A stretch of 64,000 nucleotides of DNA from PALSA-505 sp963702235 (GCA_963702235.1 CAVPBZ010000016.1:296755-360754), one strand, 5' to 3'; shown: positions 23,809 through 32,780, counted from the first letter of the stretch. Numbers and translations: made by a program. Notes: generated by a model not told the origin, from the sequence alone.

Positions 23809-26800
23809 TCAGCTGCCGGCGGCAGTGCCGTTGCCCGACCCGGTCGAATCGCTACCCGACCCGCCCGTGCCAGCGGCAGCGCCGCTGCCGCTGCTCTTCG
23901 TTCCGGTCTTCTTCGTTCCGGTCTTCTTCGCCGCGGTGCTCTTCGCGCCCGTGCCGCCGTGGACGGCGGAGGCCGCGGCCGAGCCCGCGTTCGGGCTTCC
24001 GTACATCCCGCCGACGATGTTGCCGACCGTGGCCATCGCCTGGCCGGTCAGCTGCTGGGTGGTCTGCAGCGCGCTGGCCCGGGCGGCATTGGCCAGGTTC
24101 TGCGAGTTCTGCACGAGCGGGGCCAGCTGGGCGGCGCCGGTGAGCGTTCCGCTGAAGTCCTTCTGGGCCGCGGCGTCCGCGCCCAGCGATTGCAGCAGGC
24201 TCGTGTTCGGGACCGGGGCCTGCAGCACGTTGTTGATCAGCGAGGGCAGGTTGCCGAGCGAGTCGGGCGCGGTCAGCCCGGCCGCGATTGACGGGCCGGT
24301 TGTCGGCAGCGCCACCGGCGAGATCGCCGGTGCCGTGTCGGCGGGCGCGTCCTGCCAGTTCCAGAAGCGGGTGAGGTCGATCTTCTCCGCCGACGGGCAG
24401 TGGCCGAGCACGCCTTCGCCGAGCACTCCCTGCGTAGGCAGCGCGATCGTCGAATGCGGCGGCGTGAAGGCCGCCTGCTGGTAGGCCAGCAGGCCCTGCT
24501 GGATCTGCGCCGGGTCGATCTTCAACTGCTCGGCGACGCCCTGCGGGATCAGGAACGGCATGATCATCGAGTTGCCGAAGAAGCCGAGCAGCTTGTTCTG
24601 CACGCAGTTCAGCAGCGGTACGAGCTGGCTTGCGTCGCTGACGCCGTCCGGGGGCACGCCGATGGTGTAACCGTCCAGCAGGATCGCGCGCTCGTCTGCC
24701 GACAGCGAGACCCATACCGCCTTCGAGTACAGCGTGGTGTTGCGGACGACGTGCTGGGCCGCCTTCTCGATCTGCAGGATCTCGTTGTACCGGAGCACCG
24801 GCGCGATCTGCAGCGCCGGGACCGGGAAGGGCTGCGGCGGCAGCACGGTGCCGGACAGCGTGTCGCTGGCGTACGTCTCGTTCGGCGGTTCCGGAAGGGG
24901 GTTGCCCTTCGCGTCAAGCTCCTCGATGGCCGCGCCGAAGTAGCTGACGCTCGGGCCGCCGAGCACGGGCTCGAGGTCGCTGGGCCGCAGCGTGATGGTC
25001 GTCCGCGCGGATGCCTCGCCTGCCGTGTTCTGCAGCGCGGCGCTCCCGCTGCCGCCGAAGATGCCCTCGATCGAGGTGAGCAGGTTCACCAGCGGTGAGA
25101 CCAGCGTGTAGCTGACCGTGTTCCAGCGGCGGGTGATCTCGAATCCGACGATGTCAGCGCGGTTCATGCTGGTCGGCAGCGCCAGGCTCCCCTGCAGGGT
25201 TACCGTCGAGGTCTGCCGCTGGCCGAGCAGCCAGCTGAGCAGGTCCTCCTGGCTGACGAAGGTGTCCGCCGGGATCGCCGACGGCTGGCCCGGGGTCGTG
25301 CTGCCCAGCTGCACCGGCCCGACCCTGGTATTGCGCTTCGTCACGGCCACGATGCTGACCGTCTCCGCGGCCAGGAACGAGCCGGTCAGGGCGAACCGGA
25401 TGACGTCCTCCGCGACGCTGCCCTCGGGCTCCACCGTCGCCGCGGGGTCGCTGGCGAACTGCTCGAGCGCGGCGAGGCCTGGCTGGAAGCGGCGCGGAAC
25501 CGCGGCCTGCAGCACGTCAAGGTGCTTGATGATGTTCGCGTAGCGCTGCAGCACGAGCTGGCGCGAGCTCAGCTGGCTCGGGTCGGTCAGCCCCTGCGGC
25601 TGGCCCGGCGGCATGAACCGGACGATCTGCATCGGGATCAGGCAGGTGAGCGTCAGCCCGTCGATCGCCGTCGTGACGTCGAACATGCGCAGCACCTGCC
25701 AATACTGCATGGTCAGGGCCCTGGTGTGGTTGTGGTTGGTGATGATCTTGGTGGTGACGGAATCGGACTCGCTCGCCGTCGCCAGCCGCATCCCCGTCCG
25801 GCTGGCGCTGCGCCGCGCGGCGGCCTGGTTCTCGGCCGACGAATGCGTCCGCTCCGCCGCCTGCTGTGCCGTGTCACGCTGGCCCTGCAGCCAGCTGTTA
25901 CTCGATCCTGATGATGACGACGACCCGCCGCCGCCACTGACCACGATGAGGGATCCGCCCCAGCTCGAGCTGTCCGCGTGAGTCTGGAAGTCGCTGCCGC
26001 CGCTGGCTGCCTCGGTGAAGGCAGAGTTGAACGTCGCCGCAGTCGATGTATCGCTCACCGCGCTCTGCTGTATGGCCTGCTGCTCGCTGAAGCTTTCGCT
26101 CTCAAACACCTGGGCCGTGTCGGTGCGCTCGAACACCGCCACCTCGGTCTGCTCGCCCGGGGCCAGCGGTAGCGAGTAGACCAGGTCGCCGAGGCCCAGG
26201 CCCTTGAACCCCCATCGCTGCGACATCCACAGCACGTAACCCAGGCCGAGCGTCGCCGCCATCGGCACGTTCTCGTCGGCGGTGAAGCTGCCGGTCTGGT
26301 CGATGCCCGCAATCTGGTCAAGGAAGCCGTCCGCCGACAGCGGCTGCTCCACCGGGACCCGGTCGGTGTAGGTCGCAGCGCCATTGGCGGCGGCGCCGTC
26401 GCCGGCCCCGGCCGCCCCGGCCGCCCCTGCCCGGACCACGGCCTTGGCTGCCGTCATGCTGGCGAATGCCGTCTCGTACACCGGCAGCGGGATGAAGCCG
26501 TGCTTCCCGCCCGGCACGGTGATGACCTGGTTCACGATCGACATCTGCGGCTCGACCAGCCGGAAGAACACCCCGTAAGGGAACGAGTCGATCGTGGCAT
26601 CGGCGGCGAACGACTGCGAGCACGCGCCCTCGTCGCCAATCGTTACGTTCGGCAGGGTGGGCGGTGCCTGCGGCTGCGGGGCGGTGACCGGCTGGGTGGC
26701 GGGTACCAGCGCCTCGAGCGCCGCCAGGATGCTCACGGGCAGCGGTGCCAGCGCCGACTGCAGCACGACGGTGCCGAGCAGCCCGTTCGCGGCGACCCGG

Positions 26801-27249
26801 TCCCGGGCCACGGTGACCGTCGCATTCGCGTCGGCGCCGTGCACGACGAAGGTGAGGCCTGCGCTCGGCATTGCGGCGCCCGTCGGCATGTCCAGCGTGA
26901 ACGCCCCGGTGTCCGTGGTCAGCGTGGTCTGCACCGGCCCGGTGACGCCGACGGCAGCGGGGTCGAACTGCACCTGGAGGTTCGCGCCCGCGGTGCCGTC
27001 CGGCTGCGCCAGCAAGCCGACCACCACGGCAGGAAGTGGCGCCGCGGCGAGCACCCCGCCGATCAGCGCAACGTTGTCCTTGATCTGCTGCATGCCGAGG
27101 TAGACGCGGCCAACCGCGGCCGTCCGGAACGGAATCAGCGCTGAGGTGATCGCGCTGCCGGCCTGGCCGAACGGGTCGATCGAGGTGGGGATGCGCTGTC
27201 GGCTTACCGTCGCCGGGACGACGCTCGCGGACTGTGCGTCAGCGGTCAT
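23809..27249 (-). CDS. Large (~1146 aa) protein of unknown function with Ser/Gly linker and Lys-Thr-Gly tail
   Basis: I do not recognise this protein. From ATG 27249 it has 1146 residues; a longer frame starts at 27321. Visible parts: a carboxypeptidase-regulatory/Ig-like segment (LQVQFDPAAV..TTLTTDTGAFTLDMP), a middle part with VAVFERTDTAQVFESESFSEQQAIQQ, a low-complexity break GGGGSSSSSGSSNSW, a helical SSAENQAAARRSASRTG segment, and a conserved-looking NHNHTRALTMQYWQVLRMF. The C-terminus is a basic/Gly tail with KKTGTKKTGTK. No signal peptide or membrane helix is seen. It is followed by the TIG-domain gene, 70 nt away. Composition is typical of the host, so recent transfer is not evident. 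Confidence 0.6.
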   Translation of the reverse strand: MTADAQSASVVPATVSRQRIPTSIDPFGQAGSAITSALIPFRTAAVGRVYLGMQQIKDNVALIGGVLAAAPLPAVVVGLLAQPDGTAGANLQVQFDPAAVGVTGPVQTTLTTDTGAFTLDMPTGAAMPSAGLTFVVHGADANATVTVARDRVAANGLLGTVVLQSALAPLPVSILAALEALVPATQPVTAPQPQAPPTLPNVTIGDEGACSQSFAADATIDSFPYGVFFRLVEPQMSIVNQVITVPGGKHGFIPLPVYETAFASMTAAKAVVRAGAAGAAGAGDGAAANGAATYTDRVPVEQPLSADGFLDQIAGIDQTGSFTADENVPMAATLGLGYVLWMSQRWGFKGLGLGDLVYSLPLAPGEQTEVAVFERTDTAQVFESESFSEQQAIQQSAVSDTSTAATFNSAFTEAASGGSDFQTHADSSSWGGSLIVVSGGGGSSSSSGSSNSWLQGQRDTAQQAAERTHSSAENQAAARRSASRTGMRLATASESDSVTTKIITNHNHTRALTMQYWQVLRMFDVTTAIDGLTLTCLIPMQIVRFMPPGQPQGLTDPSQLSSRQLVLQRYANIIKHLDVLQAAVPRRFQPGLAALEQFASDPAATVEPEGSVAEDVIRFALTGSFLAAETVSIVAVTKRNTRVGPVQLGSTTPGQPSAIPADTFVSQEDLLSWLLGQRQTSTVTLQGSLALPTSMNRADIVGFEITRRWNTVSYTLVSPLVNLLTSIEGIFGGSGSAALQNTAGEASARTTITLRPSDLEPVLGGPSVSYFGAAIEELDAKGNPLPEPPNETYASDTLSGTVLPPQPFPVPALQIAPVLRYNEILQIEKAAQHVVRNTTLYSKAVWVSLSADERAILLDGYTIGVPPDGVSDASQLVPLLNCVQNKLLGFFGNSMIMPFLIPQGVAEQLKIDPAQIQQGLLAYQQAAFTPPHSTIALPTQGVLGEGVLGHCPSAEKIDLTRFWNWQDAPADTAPAISPVALPTTGPSIAAGLTAPDSLGNLPSLINNVLQAPVPNTSLLQSLGADAAAQKDFSGTLTGAAQLAPLVQNSQNLANAARASALQTTQQLTGQAMATVGNIVGGMYGSPNAGSAAASAVHGGTGAKSTAAKKTGTKKTGTKSSGSGAAAGTGGSGSDSTGSGNGTAAGS

Positions 27250-27401
27250 TGCTGCCTGCCTATCGAGAGCTGCGGGCCAGTATCGGCGCCATCGGATTGG
27301 CCTGTCCCTAGCTGGAGGCACGACCCTTCCAGCTGATACATGGTCCCCGCGGCGGTGACGGGCCGGCCACCCTCACCCGGGCTGGCTGCCCGGCTGGCTG
27401 G

Positions 27402-27689
27402 TCAGGCATCGACGGCCAGACGGACCGTCACCACGTCACCTGCCTCGAGCTCCTCGGCCTTCCGCACCCCTGCCTTCACCGGCACGATGTACCGCCCGTC
27501 TTTCGGGAACAGGGACGTCTTCCACCCGGTTGCCCCTATCTGCGCCGTGACCGGAATCATGCCCCAGCCGTAGGTCACGAACGCGGAAACCGCTTCCAGC
27601 TCACCGCACTCCTCGTCGGGAACGGTGATGAAGTGCCACGGCGCCGGGCCTTTCCAGAACCACATCTCACCGCTGAACTCCAGGTTCAT
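27402..27689 (-). CDS. DUF1905 domain protein
   Basis: 95 residues covering a complete DUF1905 barrel: LEFSGEMWFWKGPAPWHFITVP at the start, GWGMIPVTAQIG in the middle, and KTSLFPKDGRYIVPVKAGVRKAEELEAGDVVTVRL at the end. These small proteins are widespread and of unknown function, sometimes linked to YdeI-type proteins. The frame can be extended upstream, but ATG 27689 begins the domain exactly and is preceded 6 nt upstream by a minus-strand TATCCT box (27696-27701), so the transcript is probably leaderless. It is divergent from the gene at 27726. Confidence 0.85.
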   Translation of the reverse strand: MNLEFSGEMWFWKGPAPWHFITVPDEECGELEAVSAFVTYGWGMIPVTAQIGATGWKTSLFPKDGRYIVPVKAGVRKAEELEAGDVVTVRLAVDA

Positions 27690-27725
27690 TCGATCAGGAT
27701 AGGAGCCAGCCATAGGCTGGGGGGC
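27690..27725. promoter_or_regulatory. Compact divergent pair of leaderless promoters
   Basis: Only 36 nt separate the two start codons. TATCCT on the minus strand (27696-27701) ends 6 nt before ATG 27689, and TAGGCT on the plus strand (27713-27718) ends 7 nt before ATG 27726. Neither start has a ribosome site. Both -10 boxes are in the spacing typical for actinobacterial leaderless genes; the -35 regions would lie in the opposite gene. Confidence 0.5.
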
Positions 27726-28643
27726 ATGCTGAGCGGGAGACACGAGGCAGCGGCGAGGGAGCTGGCGCAGTGGTGGGAGGGCGTCCGGCAGGGCGGCACC
27801 GGGTCGCGCGCGGTTCTGCTTGCGGTACCGCCGGGCTGGGGGCGGTCCACTGTCCTTGACCAGCTTGCCGGGGCTATCAACCGCGTTGATGCCCCGGCCG
27901 CTCTGGTGGTGCGCATGAATGGCAGGGCGCTGCCGGACGGGCCCGGCCCGCAAGCTGCGGTGCTGCAGACGTGCCTGATGGGAGCCGGGGTGCGGCAGCG
28001 CGCAGCTGAGATGCTCTGCCAGGACCAGTGGCGCGGAACTGCCCCGCTACGCGCGGGCAGCCTGTTCGCCTCCAGTCTTGCCGCAGCACTGTCGTTCCTG
28101 CTGGCCGGCTTGGCGGTGGCCGCCGTCGGCATGGCAGGAGATGACAGCCCGGACGGTGCGAACGGCGCACTCGCGCGAGCTGCCCGGGCGACGGCCGCGG
28201 TGTCGGCAGCGGCGCCGGTCGTGGTCATGATCGACGACGCTGACGCCCTGGCGCCGGGGCTCGCCCTCACCCTGGTCGAGAACTTGATCGGCTACGAGGA
28301 CAGCCGGGTCCTGGTGATCCCGGTGGTGGATCCAGGCAGCGGCCTGGCTTCGGCGCTCACTTCCCGTGCCCGGAGCGGGAGGACGGCGGGGCGGGTGCAC
28401 CGGGCAGACGCCGACCCCCGGATGGGGTACAAGTCCCGCGCCGAGCTCGCGTGCGAGCTTTACCCGTATCTGCCGGCCGTGACGGTCCAGCGGCTCGCCC
28501 GGCGGACCCAGACGTTCGCGGCCGTGTTCGCTGCCGCCAGATCGGGATGGCCCGCTGAGCGATTCCCGGCAGTCCACCAGCACAGTCCGGGTAGCCCGGC
28601 GGCGCGGAGCCAGCCCGGCCGGCCGGGCCGCATGATCCGGTAA
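27726..28643 (+). CDS. AAA/STAND-type NTPase domain protein, probably truncated
   Basis: 305 residues. Near residue 38 VPPGWGRSTVLDQL looks like a Walker A loop with Arg in place of the usual Lys, and VVVMIDDADAL (near residue 165) is a good Walker B. Between them lies a long hydrophobic stretch (SLAAALSFLLAGLAVAAVGMA) that would be unusual inside a functional ATPase core. After Walker B come a sensor-like LVIPVVD and then an Arg/Pro-rich end. Actinobacterial relatives are usually much longer multi-domain proteins, so this may be a 5' remnant or a degraded copy. The stop overlaps the next ATG (TAATG). Confidence 0.5.
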   Translation: MLSGRHEAAARELAQWWEGVRQGGTGSRAVLLAVPPGWGRSTVLDQLAGAINRVDAPAALVVRMNGRALPDGPGPQAAVLQTCLMGAGVRQRAAEMLCQDQWRGTAPLRAGSLFASSLAAALSFLLAGLAVAAVGMAGDDSPDGANGALARAARATAAVSAAAPVVVMIDDADALAPGLALTLVENLIGYEDSRVLVIPVVDPGSGLASALTSRARSGRTAGRVHRADADPRMGYKSRAELACELYPYLPAVTVQRLARRTQTFAAVFAAARSGWPAERFPAVHQHSPGSPAARSQPGRPGRMIR

Positions 28644-28987
28644 TGCTGCGCTCGCCGAGTCAGTCCCGCCATCCTGCCGCGCTCGCGGTCTTGCTGCGCG
28701 GTGCAGTCGCTGGGGCGATCGGCACGGCGGCGATGGACCTAGCCCAGTACGCCCGGTACCGCAGCGGCGGCAGCGAAAGCCTGCTGTTCTGGGAGTTCCG
28801 CGGCGTCAGGAACTGGGACGATGCTCCAGCCCCCGCTCAGGTCGGCAAGCGGCTGAGCGAAGGCCTCTTCCAGACTGAGCTGCCCGACAAGGCCGCCAAC
28901 ACGGTGAACAACGCTATGCACTGGGCCTACGGGATCGGGTGGGGTGCCGGGTTCAGCGTCCGGCAGGGACTGACGCGCCGATCCTGA
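28643..28987 (+). CDS. DUF1440-like membrane protein, C-terminally shortened
   Basis: 114 residues starting MLRSPSQSRHPAALAVLLRGAVAGAIGTAAMDLAQYARYR, a first membrane helix with the GAxGTxxMD motif of small actinobacterial membrane proteins annotated as DUF1440-like. The conserved middle PAQVGKRLSEGLFQTELPDKAANTVNNAMHWAYGIGWGAGF follows. Full-length relatives, as I recall them, continue for another ~60 residues with two more helices; here the frame ends in RQGLTRRS. The gene is coupled to the NTPase-like gene by TAATG. It may be a decaying gene. Confidence 0.45.
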   Translation: MLRSPSQSRHPAALAVLLRGAVAGAIGTAAMDLAQYARYRSGGSESLLFWEFRGVRNWDDAPAPAQVGKRLSEGLFQTELPDKAANTVNNAMHWAYGIGWGAGFSVRQGLTRRS

Positions 28988-29050
28988 GCCCCCGGGGCCG
29001 CGGGGGAAGCCTGTGAGCATTAACGTTCCGGGGAAATTGCTGGCTAGTTG

Positions 29051-29078
29051 TTGACACTTTCTGCCCGTCGCCGATGCT
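29051..29078 (+). promoter_or_regulatory. Candidate promoter of the secreted beta-helix gene
   Basis: A consensus TTGACA (29051-29056) is followed by a GATGCT -10-like box at 29073-29078 (16-nt spacer), 46 nt before ATG 29124. The -35 is perfect and the -10 weak. Confidence 0.4.
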
Positions 29079-29123
29079 GGCGGAAAGGGAACGATCCCAT
29101 GGTTCAAGGAGACTGGAGCACTG

Positions 29124-31073
29124 ATGCCACAGACTCGCCTCGACCGGACCACGCTGAGGACGACCGCGCGGGGGAGCGGCCGCGGCCGCCGGCTGCGTCG
29201 CGGCCTGATCCTCGCCACCGCTGCCGTGACCGCGTGGGTGACTTCGGCTGGCGGTGTCGCCGCCGCGGCGCAAACCGCCCCTGCCGCACACCGGGCGGGC
29301 GCTGCCAGGGCGGGCGTTCCCAGGGGCGGTCCGGTCAGGCCGGCGTCCCCGCCGCCGGGCCAGCCGGGCTTCGGCCCGAATGTCTACGTTTTCACCCCCA
29401 GCATGCCGCAGAGCCAGATCCAGGCCACCGTCAACTCGATCGCCAATCAGCAGGTCTCCAACCAGTTCGGCGCCCAGCGCTACGCGCTGCTGTTCGAGCC
29501 CGGCACTTACGGGTCGGCCGCCGACCCGCTGATCTTCCAGGTGGGCTACTACACGGAGGTCGCCGGCCTGGGGACCTCGCCGGGCGACGTGACCATCAAT
29601 GGTTCCATCGACGTCTATAACCAGTGCTTCGCCCCCACCAACTGCGTCGCGCTGGACAACTTCTGGCGCTCGGTGTCGAACCTCACGATCAACGTGACCG
29701 GCGGCGGCGGCTGCTATGCCAATACCGAGTTCTGGGCGGTCTCGCAGGCCGCGCCCATGCGGCGGGTCCAGGTGAATGGCCTGACCACCTTGATGGATTA
29801 CTGCACCGGTTCCCCCGACTTCGCCAGCGGCGGCTTCGTCGCCGATTCGGCATTCACCGGCAGCCAGGTGATCAACGGCTCCCAGCAGCAGTTCCTGGTC
29901 CGGAACAGCAACATCGACAACTGGACCAACGGCGTCTGGAACCAGGTCTTCTCCGGCGACGTGGGCGCGCCCCCGCAGAGCTTCGGCGTTCCCGGCGGAG
30001 CCGGGCCGTACACCACGCTGGCCACCAGCCCGGTGACGCAGGAGGAGCCGTACCTGCAGACCGACTCGGCCGGCAACTACAGCGTGTTCGTCCCGGCCGT
30101 GCAGCACAACTCCGCGGGCACCACGTGGGGCAGCGGCCCCACGCCGGGCACCGCCATTCCCATCAGCAAGTTCTTCATCGCCAGCCCGAGCACACCCGTG
30201 CCGGCGATCGACGTCGCGCTGGCTCTGGGCAAGGACCTGATCCTGACCCCCGGCGTGTATGACCTGAAGGCCCCGATCGTGGTCACCCGGCCGGACACCG
30301 TGGTGCTGGGCCTGGGCTTCCCCACGCTTGTCCCGCAGCACGGGACCGCGGCCATGGACGTCGTCGGCGCGCCTGGCGCGAAATTGTCCGGCATGATCAT
30401 CGACGCTGGCCCGCAGAACTCCCGGGCGCTGCTGTGGCTGGGTCCGTCCGGCGATCGCGGCGCGGCCGCAGCTGACCCGACGCTGGTCCAGGACGTGTTC
30501 TTCCGCATCGGCGGCGCCACCCCCGGCCAGGCGGCTAATAGCCTGCTGGTCAACAGGTCGAACGTCATCCTCGACAACATCTGGGCCTGGCGCGCCGACC
30601 ACGGCGCTGGGGTGGGCTGGACCAGCAACGTTGCCGACACCGGCGTGGTCGTCAACGGCGACAACGTCACCGCATACGGCCTGTTCGTCGAGCACTACCA
30701 GAAGGACCAGGTCATCTGGAACGGGCAGGGCGGCACGGACATCTTCTTCCAGAACGAGATGCCTTACGACCCGCCCAGCCAGGCCGCCTGGATGGCCAGT
30801 CCGGCCCAGGACGGCTACCCGGCGTTCCTGGTGACTCCCCGGGTCAGCAGCTTCCAGGGGTACGGGATGGGCAGCTACTGCTTCTTCGCGCTCGGCATCC
30901 CGATCGAGGCGAGCACGGCGTTCCAGGTCCCCGACACTCCCGGCATTCAGATGCACGACCTGCTGACCCGCTTCCTCAACGGATCCGGCGGCATCCAGCA
31001 CGTCGTGAACGACACGGGCGCGGCCGTGAACTCGGCGAACCCCGGCCCGGCCGACGTGGTGAGCTACCCCTAA
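29124..31073 (+). CDS. Secreted right-handed beta-helix protein (putative glycoside-active enzyme)
   Basis: 649 residues. A long signal region with twin Arg (RGRRLRRGLILATAAVTAWVTSAGGVAAAAQ) ends in an AxA-type site near residue 48. The body begins NVYVFTPSMPQSQIQATVNSIANQQ and contains repeated strand-turn units (ALLFEPGTYGS, VAGLGTSPGDVTINGSIDVYN, VVLGLGFPTLVPQHG, RSNVILDNIWAWRADHG, NDTGAAVNS), the pattern of a pectin-lyase-like beta-helix as in GH55-type proteins. Close relatives in Streptomyces are often labelled coagulation-factor-5/8-type proteins without proof. Ribosome site AAGGAGACTGGAG precedes ATG 29124. A polysaccharide-binding or -cleaving extracellular role is likely; the substrate is unknown. 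Confidence 0.75.
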   Translation: MPQTRLDRTTLRTTARGSGRGRRLRRGLILATAAVTAWVTSAGGVAAAAQTAPAAHRAGAARAGVPRGGPVRPASPPPGQPGFGPNVYVFTPSMPQSQIQATVNSIANQQVSNQFGAQRYALLFEPGTYGSAADPLIFQVGYYTEVAGLGTSPGDVTINGSIDVYNQCFAPTNCVALDNFWRSVSNLTINVTGGGGCYANTEFWAVSQAAPMRRVQVNGLTTLMDYCTGSPDFASGGFVADSAFTGSQVINGSQQQFLVRNSNIDNWTNGVWNQVFSGDVGAPPQSFGVPGGAGPYTTLATSPVTQEEPYLQTDSAGNYSVFVPAVQHNSAGTTWGSGPTPGTAIPISKFFIASPSTPVPAIDVALALGKDLILTPGVYDLKAPIVVTRPDTVVLGLGFPTLVPQHGTAAMDVVGAPGAKLSGMIIDAGPQNSRALLWLGPSGDRGAAAADPTLVQDVFFRIGGATPGQAANSLLVNRSNVILDNIWAWRADHGAGVGWTSNVADTGVVVNGDNVTAYGLFVEHYQKDQVIWNGQGGTDIFFQNEMPYDPPSQAAWMASPAQDGYPAFLVTPRVSSFQGYGMGSYCFFALGIPIEASTAFQVPDTPGIQMHDLLTRFLNGSGGIQHVVNDTGAAVNSANPGPADVVSYP

Positions 31074-31082
31074 CGCCCCGGC

Positions 31083-31124
31083 GGCCCGGCGTCCGGCCAG
31101 CACCTCCAGGCCAGACGCCGGGCC
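31083..31124. terminator. Strong hairpin between convergent genes
   Basis: Arms GGCCCGGCGTCCGGCC (31083-31098) and GGCCAGACGCCGGGCC (31109-31124) pair over 15 of 16 bp with a 10-nt loop, 10 nt after the beta-helix gene stop. It could end transcription from both sides; no T-run is present, as is usual in high-GC actinobacteria. Confidence 0.75.
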
Positions 31125-31160
31125 AACCCCGGCCTCAGTCGATGAGCCCAGCGGTTACGA

Positions 31161-31592
31161 CTAGGCCCACGTGGTGATGAGCTCGTCGGTGACCCACTGG
31201 GCGACGTTGGCGGGGTAGGGCGCTGGCAGTCCGAGGACGATGTGCCGGAAGCCGGCGGCGACCGCTTTGCCGATCGCTTCCTGGGTGATGCTGGGCTGGT
31301 CATAGGAGATTGAAAGGTGGATCGAGCGGGTGACCGAGGCGGGGTCGCGACCGATCTCAGCGCAGTAGCGGTCTAGCAGAGCGCTGCGGCCGATGACGTC
31401 GTCGATGTCGCCGCCAGGGATGTTCCACAGATCGGCGTGCTCGGCGGCCACGCGGAGCACGGGGGCCGAGCGTCCGCCGATGAGGACCGGCGGGTGCGGA
31501 CGCTGGACGGGTTGGGGATTGCAGAATGCCCCGCTGAGCTGGAGGTATGTGCCCTCGAAGTCGAACGGCTCGGTCTCGGTCCACAACCGATG
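31161..31592 (-). pseudogene. 3' remnant of an LLM-class F420-dependent oxidoreductase
   Basis: The coding similarity begins abruptly at RLWTETEPFDFEGTYLQL (about 31589) and runs through PHPPVLIGGRSAPVLRVAAEHADLWN to the end (VTDELITTWA). This is the last ~140 residues of a bacterial-luciferase-like F420 enzyme; the N-terminal half with the cofactor-binding start is gone. Upstream of the junction the same frame is only antisense of the VOC fragment on the other strand. The gene cannot yield a complete enzyme. Confidence 0.75.
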
Positions 31593-31789
31593 GCGGCAAC
31601 GAGCTCTACCTGATGTGCGACGACATTCAGGCCACGCTCGCCGAGCTGAGGAGCAAGGGCGTCCACGTGGCGCGGGACGTCGTCGATCAGGGGTGGGGTC
31701 TGCTGGCGGCCATCCGCCTGCCGGACGGCTCAGAGTTTCCCATCTACGAGCCCAGGCACCCATCGCCGCTGTCACACCCTGGCCGCTAG
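31586..31789 (+). pseudogene. 3' remnant of a VOC/glyoxalase gene
   Basis: From about 31589 the plus strand encodes DGGNELYLMCDDIQATLAELRSKGVHVARDV and then GWGLLAAIRLPDGSEFPIYEPRHPSP, the C-terminal half of a VOC protein. The first half is missing: its place is taken by the divergent LLM fragment. The two remnants therefore meet back to back within a few bases (31586-31592), each having lost its 5' end. Confidence 0.75.
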
Positions 31790-31811
31790 CAGGGAAATCT
31801 GATCCCGCCCG

Positions 31812-32780
31812 CTACGGCGCAGGGTCCGCGGTCTCGCCGAGCGCGGCGCCCGCGGTCAGGAGCCACTGCTCGCGGCCGCGGACGCGCATGACGATGAGCA
31901 CGATGATGCCGACGGCCAGCCACAGCCCGTCGATCAGCGGCGCGTTGCTGTACGGCGCGGCCGGGAACGGGATAAAGGAGTACACGGTCGGGTAGACCAG
32001 GGCGCCCGTGGAGATCAGCAGGAACAGCACGTGCAGGACCACGTTGAACTCCGCCCGCCGCTGCCGGAAGTAGTACCAGAACACCGCGGCGTTGGCCATC
32101 ACGTAGACGAACAGCACCGCCAGCACCAGCACGAGCCCGTCGACCAGGAGGAATGACACGTTGGCGCCGACCCAGGCGCCGACGCCGATGCCGGCCGCCA
32201 GCGACAGGCACATCTGCAGCAGGATCGCGTTGGTGGGGGTGCGGTACTGCGGGTGAGTCCTGGCCAGCGCCTTGGGGAATGACCCGTTCTTGGCCATCTT
32301 GTACCACATGCGGGTGCCGACGTTCGCCGTCGCCAGGCAGACCGCGATCGTGGTGTTGAGGAAGGCGAGCAGCAGGATGACCCAGCCGCCGCCCCAGAAC
32401 CGGTGGGCCAGCACGAGGCCGGGCAGCTCGGCCGACTTGGGCAGGGCGGTGAGGTTGCTGACGCCCCAGCCGATGATCTGGCCCCAGTAGGTGATGACGA
32501 GGAACACCCCGAGGAGGATGATCGACAGCATCGTCGCCCTGGGCACGTTCCGCTTCGGGTCGCGGGTCTCCTCGGCGAGCGGATCGGCACCCTCCCACCC
32601 GGTCAGGCCCTGGATCGAGAACACCACGGTGAGCGCGAACCCCTCCACCGTCAGGCGGTGGCTGATGTTGAACACGGAGAAGGTGAAGCCGCCGGGCCCC
32701 GGCCGGAAGAAGCCCCACAGCCCGAGCGCGCTCGGACGGCCCGGCGGCCACCCTTGCCCCGGGGTCAGCGGGGCCCGCAT
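31812..32780 (-). pseudogene. APC-family permease lacking its first ~170 residues
   Basis: 322 codons encode the C-terminal two thirds of an APC amino-acid/polyamine transporter: FALTVVFSIQGLTGWEGADPLAEETRDPKRNVPRATM, then about seven membrane helices and the end RGREQWLLTAGAAL. The family consensus, and the intact relative at 33899-35365 (488 aa), have five more helices at the N-terminus. Similarity stops around 32725, and the remaining frame (MRAPLTPGQGWPPGRPSAL) is anti-sense to the promoter of the isomerase gene. The junction of the deletion is therefore about 32725-32755. It is not expected to transport. Confidence 0.75.

Noticed and set aside
28953..31103. 716-codon minus-strand frame over the beta-helix gene
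   Set aside because: Shadow frame; the plus-strand protein has a signal peptide, family motifs and a ribosome site.
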